DNA of 51,347 nucleotides. Source: Alphaproteobacteria bacterium (GTDB lineage Bacteria; Pseudomonadota; Alphaproteobacteria; UBA6615). A program made the position numbers and the translations under genes. Shown here piece after piece: positions 1-8,618 of this stretch (positions are counted from its first letter, which is position 1; each line of letters opens with the position of its first letter). The stretch lies in NCBI GenBank assembly GCA_011087645.1, contig JAALLF010000009.1, forward strand, positions 1 to 51,347, read 5' to 3'. A model generated the notes under the pieces. That model saw nothing but the letters and a program-made list of their open reading frames with translations, was not told where the DNA came from and did not search any database.

Positions 1-338
1 AGCCTGGCCGGAAATGAATTGTTTGTTTCTAAGACCTTGTTCCCCGCCCCGTGGGTGAAAACCAAACGCAATGGCTAACGCCACCCCCCCTCCCTAACCC
101 TCCCCCTCGCTGGGGGGAGGGAAATTATTAGCGACCCGCTGGCTATTACCCCCTCCCCCTTGAGGGGGGAGGGTTGGGGTGGGGGTGATGACGCTCGAGG
201 GTCAGATTGATAAACCGCTGATATCGCTCACTTCATTTCCGGTCAAACTCTCAGGAGGAGGGATCAGTGTTTTTTCCGCATAAATAAACCCTCATGCTGA
301 GGAGCCGGCGAAGCCGGCGTCTCGAAGTATGCAAGCTC
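1..338. other. Intergenic left edge with two repeat types
   Basis: No gene is visible in these 338 bases. Positions about 82-190 hold two inverted copies of a C-rich/G-rich palindromic repeat (CCCTCCCCC stem arms with GGGGGAGGG). Positions about 290-331 hold one copy of the CCTCATGCTGAGGAG repeat, which ends in TCTCGAAGTATG. Both families recur elsewhere in the window. The stretch lies downstream of the minus-strand enolase-superfamily gene, so transcripts from that gene would read into the hairpins. Confidence 0.7.
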
Positions 339-1439
339 CTAAGCGGTGACCGCTAATTGCTGCACCACGTCCTCGTCCACGTCGACGCCGAGCCCGGCGC
401 CGTCCGGCAATACCGCCTCACCCTTATCGACAAGGATGGGATTGCGCACCAGGTCTTGCGCGACATATTGCTTGGTGATGCTGAGACCCCAATCGAGCGA
501 CGGCGCGGCGGCCGATATCTGCAGCACGGCGGCGCTGGAAATGCTCGATTCCGCCACCTTGCCGGCCATGTTGACGTTCATGCCCAGCTCATCGCACAGG
601 CACGCAGCCTCATAGGCCCGCGTGACGCCGCCGAGCTTGATCATCTTCAAGCTGCCGCCTTGCGCCGCCCCCATTTCCTGGTGCAGGCGAATATCCTTGA
701 CGCTATGTAAGCCTTCATCGGCGCCGATCGGCGCCGAGGCATGGCGCTGCACATCGGCCATACCCTCGACGTCGTGGCCCATGATCGGTTGCTCGATAAA
801 GTCCAACGTGTCACCGACGCCCTCAACAAAGGTGATGGCGTCTTCGCGCGTCCAACCCTGATTAGCGTCGGACGAGAGTTGCACCCCGCCATTGACCAGC
901 TTGCGAACATGGTGCGCGCGCTCAATGTCCTCGGCCACCGGGTTCGTCCCGACCTTGATCTTGAATGATTTGAAGCCTTCGTCGAGCTTCGCCTGACCGT
1001 CGGATAAGTCTTCGTCGAGCTTGCCTGACGCCAGCATCCACAACACCGGCATACGCGAGCGCCGCACCGTGCCGAGCAATTCGGCCATCGATTTCTGCTG
1101 CGCCTTGCCAGCCAAATCGAAAAACGACATTTCCAGCACGGTCTTCGCGCTGGCGTTGCCGTACAGGCGGAAATCCATCAACGCCAAATTTTCCGCGAAA
1201 TCCGAAGGGTCGCGGCCGATAAAGTACGGCGACAGATAGCGGATCGCCGCCATCATGCTGGCCACCGTCTCGCCGGTCATGGTCGGCGATTCCGAGGCCT
1301 CGCCCCAGCCGACCAAGCCGTTATCGGTGGTGACGCGGACCAGCACATTGTCGCTATGGTCGAAGACCAGCCCGGCCATCTTGAGCGGCCGGGTCATCGG
1401 CAATGACACGGCGATCGGCGTGATTTCAGTGATCTTCAT
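339..1439 (-). CDS. Mandelate racemase / muconate lactonizing enzyme family protein (enolase superfamily)
   Basis: A 366-residue enzyme with the two-domain layout of the enolase superfamily: an N-terminal capping domain (MKITEITPIAVSLP) and a (beta/alpha)7-beta barrel. The barrel carries the KIK motif (FKSFKIKVG) that supplies the general-base lysine. It also carries metal-binding acidic residues in SSDANQGW, FIEQP and GADEGLHS. Family members abstract a proton alpha to a carboxylate (racemisation, cycloisomerisation or dehydration), and the exact substrate cannot be read here. The ATG at 1439 is preferred over the upstream GTG at 1469 because GAGGAAACGCTC lies just before it and the GTG would overlap the preceding gene. 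It is the second gene after the acyl-CoA dehydrogenase-like gene, 22 bases away, and probably co-transcribed. Confidence 0.85.
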   Translation of the reverse strand: MKITEITPIAVSLPMTRPLKMAGLVFDHSDNVLVRVTTDNGLVGWGEASESPTMTGETVASMMAAIRYLSPYFIGRDPSDFAENLALMDFRLYGNASAKTVLEMSFFDLAGKAQQKSMAELLGTVRRSRMPVLWMLASGKLDEDLSDGQAKLDEGFKSFKIKVGTNPVAEDIERAHHVRKLVNGGVQLSSDANQGWTREDAITFVEGVGDTLDFIEQPIMGHDVEGMADVQRHASAPIGADEGLHSVKDIRLHQEMGAAQGGSLKMIKLGGVTRAYEAACLCDELGMNVNMAGKVAESSISSAAVLQISAAAPSLDWGLSITKQYVAQDLVRNPILVDKGEAVLPDGAGLGVDVDEDVVQQLAVTA

Positions 1440-1461
1440 GAGCGTTTCCTCGGTTGGTTCG

Positions 1462-2388
1462 CTACTCACCCAGCAATTCTTCGCGGGTGCGCGGGCGGGG
1501 TTCCGGCGCGCCGGCTTCGTCGGCTGCCTCTTGGCGCAAAAATTCGGTCAGTTTACGCAACCGCCGGCCGGCGCGGGCGCGGATTTCGGCGACATCCATA
1601 CCGGCCCAGTCGTAAAATCCCTTACCGTCACCCAAGCCGCCCTCGCCGCGCGTCACCATATTTTGAATCATCGGATTGGGCGTATCGATGGGATGGAGTT
1701 CCGGCACGATCGATCGTTGGGCGTCGGCGTGAATTTTCAGCCCACTGACGTCTTTCTGCTGGACCAAGCCGTTGAGACACATGCGCGGGCCGAGCATCAG
1801 GCGCGCCGCCATATCGATATCGTCGGGCCCGGCGACGCCGTTTTCCATCAGATAATAGCATTCGTGCAGAATGATGTGCTGCAAGCGGTTGATGAGAAAT
1901 CCCACCACCGGCCGGTACAGCACCACGGTTTCCTTGCCGGTGCGCTTCATGGCGTCCGACACCGCATCGACATCGTCGCGCGGACAGCTTGGCCCGGCCA
2001 TGACCTCGACCACGGCGGTGCTTTCGGCCGGCATGAAATAGTGCACGCCCAGAAAACGGTCCGGATGAGCCAGGCCGTCGGCCAGCTTCACCAAGTCGAG
2101 ACCCGAGGTACCACTGGCGATCAGCGGCGCGCCGCCATAAGCCGCTTCGATCTCCTTATAGACAGCCTGCTTGTCCTCGTAGTTTTCCGGCACGAACTCA
2201 ATGACCAGATCCGGCGTCTCGGCCGGCATGGTCTCGTGGAAGGTGACCGGATCGGCGCTGCCGGCCAATGCGCCGGCGCGCGAAGAGACCACATGAACGT
2301 CGAACCCGGCCTCGGCAAAGGTACCGGAGACCGCCTGCCCCATCACGCTATATCCGTAGATCAGGACTTTGTTGAGGGAAGCCGTCAT
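1462..2388 (-). CDS. 3-hydroxyacyl-CoA dehydrogenase family NAD-binding protein
   Basis: A 308-residue protein with an N-terminal Rossmann domain and the C-terminal helical domain of 3-hydroxyacyl-CoA dehydrogenases (GKGFYDW near residue 266 is the usual GKGFY[DR] signature). The NAD-binding loop is GYSVMG, so the second glycine of GxGxxG is a serine. The catalytic region reads HYFMPAE where HFFNP is normal; the His is kept and the Asn is Met. These changes suggest a diverged substrate or activity within the family rather than a standard beta-oxidation enzyme. The start at 2388 has AGGTG a few bases upstream. It is the first gene of a probable two-gene operon with the enolase-superfamily enzyme. 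Confidence 0.8.
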   Translation of the reverse strand: MTASLNKVLIYGYSVMGQAVSGTFAEAGFDVHVVSSRAGALAGSADPVTFHETMPAETPDLVIEFVPENYEDKQAVYKEIEAAYGGAPLIASGTSGLDLVKLADGLAHPDRFLGVHYFMPAESTAVVEVMAGPSCPRDDVDAVSDAMKRTGKETVVLYRPVVGFLINRLQHIILHECYYLMENGVAGPDDIDMAARLMLGPRMCLNGLVQQKDVSGLKIHADAQRSIVPELHPIDTPNPMIQNMVTRGEGGLGDGKGFYDWAGMDVAEIRARAGRRLRKLTEFLRQEAADEAGAPEPRPRTREELLGE

Positions 2389-2684
2389 GGTGCACCTGTG
2401 TGTCGTATCGTAAATTTAATGGTCTGTTACCACTAGATCATTTTCTGATTGGATGCGACCGGTTCGCCGTGGCCGAACATATAACTTGAGGAAACTTCAA
2501 CCTGCCAAGCCCCCTCTCCCATAGGGAGAGGGTTGGGGTGAGGGGTTAAATTCCATCCAGGAAGTTCTCTACCGTCCCTAACCCCTCACCCGCTCGCTTG
2601 CGCTCGCCACCCTCTCCCGCCGGGAGAGGGTTATTTTCGCAACGCGCGAGGTCGGAGTGCGAATCAATCCAATCGGAAAATTCC
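2389..2684. repeat. Intergenic palindromic repeat pair (CCCTCTCCC type)
   Basis: Positions about 2510-2632 contain two inverted copies of a repeat. The left copy is CCCCTCTCCC-ATA-GGGAGAGGG followed by TTGGGGTGAGGGG. The right copy is TAACCCCTCACCC followed by CCCTCTCCC-GCC-GGGAGAGGG. The same arrangement recurs at about 36940-37062. The element lies between two minus-strand genes and could fold into a long hairpin in either transcript. No open reading frame is convincing in this gap. Confidence 0.75.
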
Positions 2685-3608
2685 TTAGCTTAGGCCGTAC
2701 ATCACCTTGCCGGCTATGGGCATGTCAGCGGTCATGATGTTGCCGTTCAAGGAGTCCGTGATGAACAGGGTTTTGTTGTCGGGACCGCCGAAAGCGATGT
2801 TGGTCATCAACCGATGATCGTCGCCGGCATGGATCAGATGGGTCGGCAGACCGTTATCGTCGAAGCGCCAGATACCGACGCCGAGATGGCAGACCAGCAG
2901 ACCGTCTTGGGAATCTGTCTCGATGCCATCCGGGCCCGCATGACCGCCCGACAGTTGGATCGCCACACCGGTCTTCGACACGTTGCCGTCGGCCATCAAA
3001 GGTAGGCGCCAGACTTGCTGGGTCCGCGTGACCGCGACGTAGCACTGGTTTTCCTTCAAGTTCAGGGTAATGCCATTCGGGCTCGGCACATTGACCGCCA
3101 AGCGGTCGAGGCTGCCGTCGGCGCCCCAGCGGAACACCCGGCCGGTCGGATCGGCGATACCGGTCTGGCCCTGATCGGTGAAGTACAAATCGCCATTGTC
3201 GGCGAAATGGAGATCGTTGGTGCCCTTGAAACCTTCGCTGAAGACCGATCCCAGCACCGTCTCGACGGTGCCCTTGTCGGGATCGACTTCCATAATGCCG
3301 TACTTGTAGCAAGCGACGAAGATGCGGCCGTCTTTATGGATTTTCAAACCGTTGGGCCAACCATCATATTCGGCCACCAACTCGATGTCGCCACCCGGGG
3401 GAATGCGAAAGATACGGCCGAACGGAATATCGGTGAAGTAGAGGTTGCCGGCACGGTCAAAGGACGGGCCTTCGAGGAAGCACTCAACCTCGGCGCCCTG
3501 GCGGTTCGGGTCGGACCAATCCGAGCGCTGGCTGTTGCGAAACTTATCCGGCAGCGGTTGAAAAACCTTGGCCTCGATAAGCTCGACCTCTTTGAATGGA
3601 TTGAACAT
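2685..3608 (-). CDS. SMP-30/gluconolactonase/LRE family protein
   Basis: A 307-residue six-bladed beta-propeller lactonase. The three metal ligands of SMP-30 are recognisable: Glu in EGPSFDRAGNLYFTD, Asn in PSPNGITLN and Asp in GPDGIETD. The family hydrolyses sugar or other lactones using a divalent metal. There is no signal peptide, so it acts in the cytoplasm. The ATG at 3608 follows CAGGGGAGTGAG, a good ribosome-binding site. It is transcribed away from the crotonase gene at 3806, across a 197-base divergent promoter region. The substrate is not determined. Confidence 0.88.
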   Translation of the reverse strand: MFNPFKEVELIEAKVFQPLPDKFRNSQRSDWSDPNRQGAEVECFLEGPSFDRAGNLYFTDIPFGRIFRIPPGGDIELVAEYDGWPNGLKIHKDGRIFVACYKYGIMEVDPDKGTVETVLGSVFSEGFKGTNDLHFADNGDLYFTDQGQTGIADPTGRVFRWGADGSLDRLAVNVPSPNGITLNLKENQCYVAVTRTQQVWRLPLMADGNVSKTGVAIQLSGGHAGPDGIETDSQDGLLVCHLGVGIWRFDDNGLPTHLIHAGDDHRLMTNIAFGGPDNKTLFITDSLNGNIMTADMPIAGKVMYGLS

Positions 3609-3707
3609 CCGAACTCACTCCCCTGTTTCGATAACACAACAGCGATCGCCAGAACTCGGGCCCGCTGTATTGTTGGCTGATTGAAAACGCGATATATGTC
3701 TGGACTA

Positions 3708-3713
3708 ATTATA
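3708..3713 (-). promoter_or_regulatory. Candidate -10 element for the SMP-30 gene
   Basis: On the minus strand the bases read TATAAT, an exact sigma-70 -10 hexamer, about 100 bases before the SMP-30 start. No good -35 lies at the expected spacing (GTTTGT is the closest), so this is only a candidate. It sits in the divergent region shared with the crotonase gene. Confidence 0.3.
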
Positions 3714-3805
3714 CAATGTGCCGGGGCAATACAAACACCCGTTGCACGACGCCCACAAACGCCGTACGGAAACCCATAACAAGAAACCTGAGGGGAGCAA
3801 TTTCG

Positions 3806-4681
3806 ATGTCTAATATGCCGACATCCGACGACTTCAACGACATTCTGTTCGAGGTGAAGGACAATGTCGCATGGATCACCATTAACCGGCCGCGATCGCA
3901 GAACGCCTTTCGCGAACAGACCCTCGACGAGTTGATCGAAGCCTTCAAATCGACCCGCAACGACCCGTCGATCGTGTGCGCCGTGGTCACCGGCGCCGGT
4001 GAAACGTCGTTTTCCGCCGGCGGCGATTTCGGCGCCATGATGAAGTTGAACTGGGCCAACGCATACCATTGGAACGACCGCATGCTGGGCACTGCGATGA
4101 CCATCCGTGGTCTGCCGATCCCGGTGATCGCCATGGTCAATGGCTGGTGCATGGGCGGCGGCCACGAACTGGCCTTATGGTGTGACATGGTGATCGCGTC
4201 CGACAACGCCATGTTCGGCCAGTCCGGCGCTAAGGTCGGCGCTTGCCCGACGGTTGGCGCGACCCAGTACATTCCGCGCATCATCGGCGAACGCCTAGCC
4301 CGCGAAATGATCTTCCTCGCCCGCACCTTCACGGCGGAAGAAGCCGTCGATATCGGCCTGATTAACAAGGTCGTGCCGAAAGATAAGCTGCTCGAGGAAA
4401 CATTAGTCTGGTGCGAAAAGATTAAGGGCCATAGCGGACAAACCATCCGCATGACCAAGAAATCGCTGAACCACGAGTCCGACGAACTCTATGCCTCGTG
4501 GCAACACGGCATGGAGCTACTGGCCCATGTGTGGGGCAGCGACGAGGCCAACGAGGGCATGGAGGCCTTCCTCGAGAAGCGCAAACCCGACTTCATGCAG
4601 TTCCGCATGAAAAACAAGGAAGCGGTCGACAAGTATCTCGACGACTTCAACAACAACCGCAATCAAATGAAAGCGGAATGA
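3806..4681 (+). CDS. Enoyl-CoA hydratase/isomerase family protein, BadI/MenB-like branch
   Basis: A 291-residue crotonase-fold protein. The two oxyanion-hole segments are FSAGGDF (residues 69-75) and NGWCMGGGHE (112-121). The stretch FGQSGAKVG...ERLAREMIFL and the tail EGMEAFLEKRKPDF resemble 2-ketocyclohexanecarboxyl-CoA hydrolase (BadI) and naphthoate synthase (MenB) more than ordinary hydratases. A C-C bond cleaving or forming role is therefore possible. The ATG at 3806 is chosen over an in-frame upstream ATG (3716) because GAGGGGAG precedes it and the family N-terminus begins there. A CaiB CoA-transferase follows after a repeat-filled gap of 143 bases, suggesting a short acyl-CoA pathway. 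Confidence 0.88.
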   Translation: MSNMPTSDDFNDILFEVKDNVAWITINRPRSQNAFREQTLDELIEAFKSTRNDPSIVCAVVTGAGETSFSAGGDFGAMMKLNWANAYHWNDRMLGTAMTIRGLPIPVIAMVNGWCMGGGHELALWCDMVIASDNAMFGQSGAKVGACPTVGATQYIPRIIGERLAREMIFLARTFTAEEAVDIGLINKVVPKDKLLEETLVWCEKIKGHSGQTIRMTKKSLNHESDELYASWQHGMELLAHVWGSDEANEGMEAFLEKRKPDFMQFRMKNKEAVDKYLDDFNNNRNQMKAE

Positions 4682-4699
4682 GCCTGCCGCCTAATTCAC

Positions 4700-4806
4700 C
4701 CTTCGAGACGCCGGCTAATGCCGGCTCCTCAGGATGAGGGGTTTTCGGGTTTAGGATAAAAGAAAACCTCATCCTGAGGAGGGCCGAAGGCCCGTCTCGA
4801 AGGATG
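4700..4806. repeat. Inverted pair of CCTCATCCTGAGGAG repeats
   Basis: Two copies face each other. The first is CTTCGAGACGCCGG...CCTCAGGATGAGG (4700-4740) and the second CCTCATCCTGAGGAGGGCC...TCTCGAAGGATGA (4766-4806). About 25 AT-rich bases separate them, flanked by GGTTTTC and GAAAACC. The whole unit is a near-perfect long palindrome between two co-directional genes and may act as an mRNA hairpin. Related copies lie at about 290, 34081 and 48431. Confidence 0.8.
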
Positions 4807-4824
4807 AAGCCGAGGATCGCAACC

Positions 4825-6027
4825 ATGACCGACCAACCGAAACCCGGCGCCCTCGACGGCCTTCGCGTGGTCGACTTGACCCGGGTTCTGGCGGGCCCCT
4901 TCTGCGCCATGTTGTTGGGCGACATGGGCGCCGACATCATCAAGGTCGAACAGCCCGGGCGCGGTGACGATACCCGCGCGTGGGGGCCACCCTTCGTCGG
5001 CGAGGAATCGGCCTATTTCCTCGGCGCCAACCGCAACAAGCGCGGCATGACCTTGAACCTCAAGCACGAGGCGGGGCAGGAAATTCTCGGTGAGATGCTG
5101 CGCACCGCCGACGTGGTGATCGATAATTTCAAGCTCGGCACCATGGCCAAATTCGGCTTCGATGACGCCTGGTACGACGCCAACGCGCCGCAAATCGTGC
5201 GCTGCTCGATCCTCGGCTACGGCTCGACCGGCCCGCGCGCCGGCCTGCCGGGCTACGATTTTCTGCTGCAGGCGGAAAGCGGGTTGATGAACATCACCGG
5301 CGAGGCCGACGGCGACCCCATGAAGCTCGGCGTCGCCATCGTCGATTTATGCACTGGCCTCTATGCGCTATCGACCATCATGGCGGCAGTCAACGCGCGA
5401 CACCGCACCGGCCTCGGCCAAGCGGTCGAGGTCTCGCTCTACGATACCGGCGTCTCGCTATTAGCCAATGTGGCGGCGAATTTTCTGGCGTCGGGCCAAG
5501 CCGCCGGGCGCTACGGCAACGGCCATCCCAATATCGTGCCTTACAACGCCTACCCCACCGGTGACGGCATGATCGCGCTATCGGTCGGCAACGACATGCA
5601 GTTCGCCAATTTCAGCCAAGCAGTGGACCATGGCGAATGGGCCGATGACGCACGCTTCGCCCGCAACCGGGATCGGGTGGAAAATCGCGGCGCCTGCGAT
5701 GGCATGATCGCCGATCTGTTCAGAACCAACACCACGGCCTTCTGGCTGGATAAACTGCTGGCCGCCAAGGTTTCCTGCGCGCCGATCAACACCGTCGAGC
5801 AGGCCTTAACGGCGGCCCACACGGTCGCCCGCGGCTTGGTGACCACGGCCGATCACACCACCGAGGGCGAAATCAAGATCCCCGGTATTCCGTTTCGCTT
5901 CTCGCGTGATCCCGCGACCATCCGCCGCGCGCCGCCGGTGCTCGGCGAGCATACCGACGCGGTACTAAGCGAGTTGGGTAAGACAGCGGAGGATATCGCC
6001 GCATTGCGCGAAGCCGGCGCGATTTAG
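4825..6027 (+). CDS. CaiB/BaiF family (family III) CoA-transferase
   Basis: A 400-residue family III CoA-transferase. The hallmark N-terminus LDGLRVVDLTRVLAGPFCAMLLGDMGADIIKVE and a GYGSTGPRA block are present. The catalytic aspartate, which forms the acyl-anhydride intermediate, is D174 in AIVDLCTG. It moves CoA between carboxylic acids in the cytoplasm. The ATG at 4825 (MTDQPK) is preferred over the ATG at 4804, which lies inside the repeat; CGAGGATCG gives a suitable ribosome site. Its neighbour is the BadI-like crotonase, so the pair may activate and process one acid. The substrate is unknown. Confidence 0.9.
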   Translation: MTDQPKPGALDGLRVVDLTRVLAGPFCAMLLGDMGADIIKVEQPGRGDDTRAWGPPFVGEESAYFLGANRNKRGMTLNLKHEAGQEILGEMLRTADVVIDNFKLGTMAKFGFDDAWYDANAPQIVRCSILGYGSTGPRAGLPGYDFLLQAESGLMNITGEADGDPMKLGVAIVDLCTGLYALSTIMAAVNARHRTGLGQAVEVSLYDTGVSLLANVAANFLASGQAAGRYGNGHPNIVPYNAYPTGDGMIALSVGNDMQFANFSQAVDHGEWADDARFARNRDRVENRGACDGMIADLFRTNTTAFWLDKLLAAKVSCAPINTVEQALTAAHTVARGLVTTADHTTEGEIKIPGIPFRFSRDPATIRRAPPVLGEHTDAVLSELGKTAEDIAALREAGAI

Positions 6028-6049
6028 CATCTCGGTCTGGCGGTTGCGA

Positions 6050-6691
6050 TTACTCCTCGCGCGGTGGCTCGAGCGGTTCGCCCTTCGACCATCGTATGAC
6101 CGAACCGGCGGTCGCTTCTCCCAGTTTGGAAAGAAGCTGTTCCATGCTGAGGAGGTTAAAACCACCAATCCCGGCGCCACCCGAATAGGCCTGTCGCGCG
6201 CCAAACCGCGCAAGTGCCACCCCTTCTGAATCACTGATGTTAAAACTTCCGCCTGCCCTTGCTCTGCCGGCACCAAACCCGATGATAGCTCGAGCCGCGG
6301 CGTTGCCTTCGTCCACATTGGTGATTTCACCCGATACAATAATCGCATCCGATGGGGGCGTACCTTCCGATAAAACCACCGCATTGGCGAACGCATCCGA
6401 CTCCTTCAACGTCTTCAGCATGCCGTCCTTAAAGTGCGGAACCAGGTTTTGCCAAAGCTCGCCCTTCAATGTTATGTCGCCGACCACGACCGTGCCATAG
6501 GTCTGTGGCGGCTTGGTCACCAAATCGGGCGTGATGGTTGACGTTGTGCAGCCGGTGACGACGACTATGGCCGCAAGCGCCAGTGATTTCGTTAGACCGC
6601 CGTGGGGTTTGGCCTGACGCCCGAACTGTACGCGCCGAGTTAAATTTTGTGGTGCGGAAGCATTCCTAATGAACGTTAAAATTCCGAACAT
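6050..6691 (-). CDS. Putative lipoprotein, DUF4410-like
   Basis: A 213-residue protein with a long basic N-terminal segment, a hydrophobic stretch (SLALAAIVVV) and the lipobox-like VTGC, so it is predicted to be a lipoprotein anchored at about residue 48. The body (GTVVVGDITLKGELWQNLVPHFKDG...) and the glycine-rich IIGFGAGRARAGG resemble the DUF4410 family of periplasmic lipoproteins of unknown function. The ATG at 6691 has GAAGGGAAAG upstream; no better in-frame start closer to the signal sequence is visible. It is convergent with the CaiB gene (22 bases apart). No function can be assigned. Confidence 0.65.
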   Translation of the reverse strand: MFGILTFIRNASAPQNLTRRVQFGRQAKPHGGLTKSLALAAIVVVTGCTTSTITPDLVTKPPQTYGTVVVGDITLKGELWQNLVPHFKDGMLKTLKESDAFANAVVLSEGTPPSDAIIVSGEITNVDEGNAAARAIIGFGAGRARAGGSFNISDSEGVALARFGARQAYSGGAGIGGFNLLSMEQLLSKLGEATAGSVIRWSKGEPLEPPREE

Positions 6692-6848
6692 CGGTCCATC
6701 TTTCCCTTCTTCAATATGAGGCGAAACCCCAGGAGAACCAACGTGCTGATGCGTTGCTCAACCTAAACACGTCAAATCTAGATAATAACCGTTGAGCGAT
6801 AGTATCTACTGCCCCGAATCGGTTGCAAGACACACGACGCCGATATCA

Positions 6849-8618
6849 CTAAGTCTTGGCTTTCAACTCCACCCCGTTCGTCTGTAACGCCTGTACCAGC
6901 GGATCCAGGTGGTGACGATAGTGGGCGGACCGGCCAACCGCAGTACGATAGAGCGGCCGGCGCACCTGATCGGCGCTGGCGGTTGCCACGAGGCGCGGAT
7001 TTTCGTGGAACGCGAGGCACCGCTCGTCCCAATCGAGGTCGCAGAATTCGAGCATCGCGGCGATTGTCTCCGTTGGATGCGCGACGAGGCTTTCGTAAGA
7101 AATATCGAGTATGGGAATCGGTAATACAGACCGCCAGTGACCCATCAGCGCGGTATACTCAGCGTAGTAGTGACCGAGATGTTCCAACGAGAAGCTATAG
7201 GCATTGCGAAACCGGAAATCCTGAAAGTAACAGGACAGACAAGTATCGAGCGGATCGCGCACGCAGTGGAGTATCCGCGCGTCGGGGAATAACAGGGCGA
7301 TCAGGCCCAAGCGCTCGAAGTTCGCCGGCATCTTGTCGCTAACGCGCGCCGCACCCCCATCGACTTGGTCGAGAATTTCTAAGTAGCGTTCGGCATGGGG
7401 ATCAAGATCTTCTGGGCTCATCCCGGCCAGACACTTTGGTGTTTCGCCGGCGCCGATGTCATGCTCGATCGCGCCGATCTCCACCAGCTCACCCGCCCCT
7501 GCCGCTTGTGGGTGGGAATCGAGAATTTGTTCAACCAGGGACGTGCCCGACCGGGGCATGCCGACAATGAAGACCGGTCTTTCGGTGTGAACATTCGACC
7601 GCGCCAGCTTGGCGAAGCGGTCCTCAGTGAAGAAGGTGCGCAAGTCGTGGAAACGCTGCGTCGTTGCCAACGCGTCATAGGTCACCGGCGACAACGCGCT
7701 ACCCGCGGAGATGGCATCGAAGGCAGCATCGAAATCACCCAGCCGGTCGCGCAACGGACCCAGGGCAAAATTTAATTGCGCCCGATCCGCTCCGGCGATC
7801 GCCGGATCGGCAAGCAACGCCGCGATATGGGCGCAGGCGCGGTGACTCAAGGTCTCGTCCTGGGTCGGCGCGATTTTGGCGAACGCCAACACCGGCAAGC
7901 TGCGTTCAAAGGCTTTGTCGGCGAGCCCTTGCAACAGTCTCCAGGCGTCGCCGTTTTGTCCGAGTCTGCGCAGATTCAAGGCCTGACCCGCCACCGCGTC
8001 GGCGTTGCCCGGATCGAGCGCCGATAGCTCATCGAAGCGTTGCGCCGCCGCGTCAAAATTGCCGAGCTCCTGCTCGGCCAACGCCAAATTAAGTAAAATC
8101 TTCGGGTGCCGGCGATCTTCGGCGAGCCGGCGCAGCATCCCTGCCCCTTCGTCTAGATTGCCCAGACCGATATGGATCGTCGCGGCGTTAGCGTAAACGC
8201 GCCAATCGTCGGGTTTAAGCTCAAGCGCGCGGGCGTAAGCCGCAATTGCCTCGTGCAGTCTATGCTGTAGCTGCAAGACATCGCCGATGGCCGCCCACAC
8301 ATCTGCCCTGTCCGGCGCCTGATCCCGTGCGGCTTGCAAATGACGCAATGCCCCCGCGCGGTCACCCAATGACTGCAAGGCCCGGCCGAGGCTAAACAAA
8401 ATGTCGGCGTTTTCCGGGTCGCGCCGCAGCGCCTGTTCCAGCGCCGTGCGGCCCTCCGCGAATTTGCCTTGCTCCAGAAAGGCGACGCCGAGCAGGTAGC
8501 GGACCTGGCCGTTCGCCGGATCGGCTTTGAGGACCCGCCGGTAAATTTTCTCCGCGCCCGCCCGGTCGCCGGCCTTATGAAGCGCCACCGCGCGCCGCGC
8601 CTGATCAGCCTCGCTCAT
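6849..8618 (-). CDS. TPR repeat protein with C-terminal sulfotransferase domain
   Basis: A 589-residue fusion. The first half is about seven or eight tetratricopeptide repeats (such as AEKIYRRVLKADPANGQVRYLLGVAFLEQGKFAEG). The second half is a PAPS-dependent sulfotransferase domain with the 5'-phosphosulfate loop VGMPRSGTSLVEQILDSHP and the 3'-phosphate motif CVRDPLDTCLSCYF. Such TPR-sulfotransferases are common in proteobacteria and act on poorly known carbohydrate or protein acceptors; no signal peptide is seen. Two adjacent ATGs (8621 and 8618) follow AAGGAG; 8618 gives the better spacing. The start overlaps the end of the MFS gene by 14 bases, indicating translational coupling. Confidence 0.88.
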   Translation of the reverse strand: MSEADQARRAVALHKAGDRAGAEKIYRRVLKADPANGQVRYLLGVAFLEQGKFAEGRTALEQALRRDPENADILFSLGRALQSLGDRAGALRHLQAARDQAPDRADVWAAIGDVLQLQHRLHEAIAAYARALELKPDDWRVYANAATIHIGLGNLDEGAGMLRRLAEDRRHPKILLNLALAEQELGNFDAAAQRFDELSALDPGNADAVAGQALNLRRLGQNGDAWRLLQGLADKAFERSLPVLAFAKIAPTQDETLSHRACAHIAALLADPAIAGADRAQLNFALGPLRDRLGDFDAAFDAISAGSALSPVTYDALATTQRFHDLRTFFTEDRFAKLARSNVHTERPVFIVGMPRSGTSLVEQILDSHPQAAGAGELVEIGAIEHDIGAGETPKCLAGMSPEDLDPHAERYLEILDQVDGGAARVSDKMPANFERLGLIALLFPDARILHCVRDPLDTCLSCYFQDFRFRNAYSFSLEHLGHYYAEYTALMGHWRSVLPIPILDISYESLVAHPTETIAAMLEFCDLDWDERCLAFHENPRLVATASADQVRRPLYRTAVGRSAHYRHHLDPLVQALQTNGVELKAKT

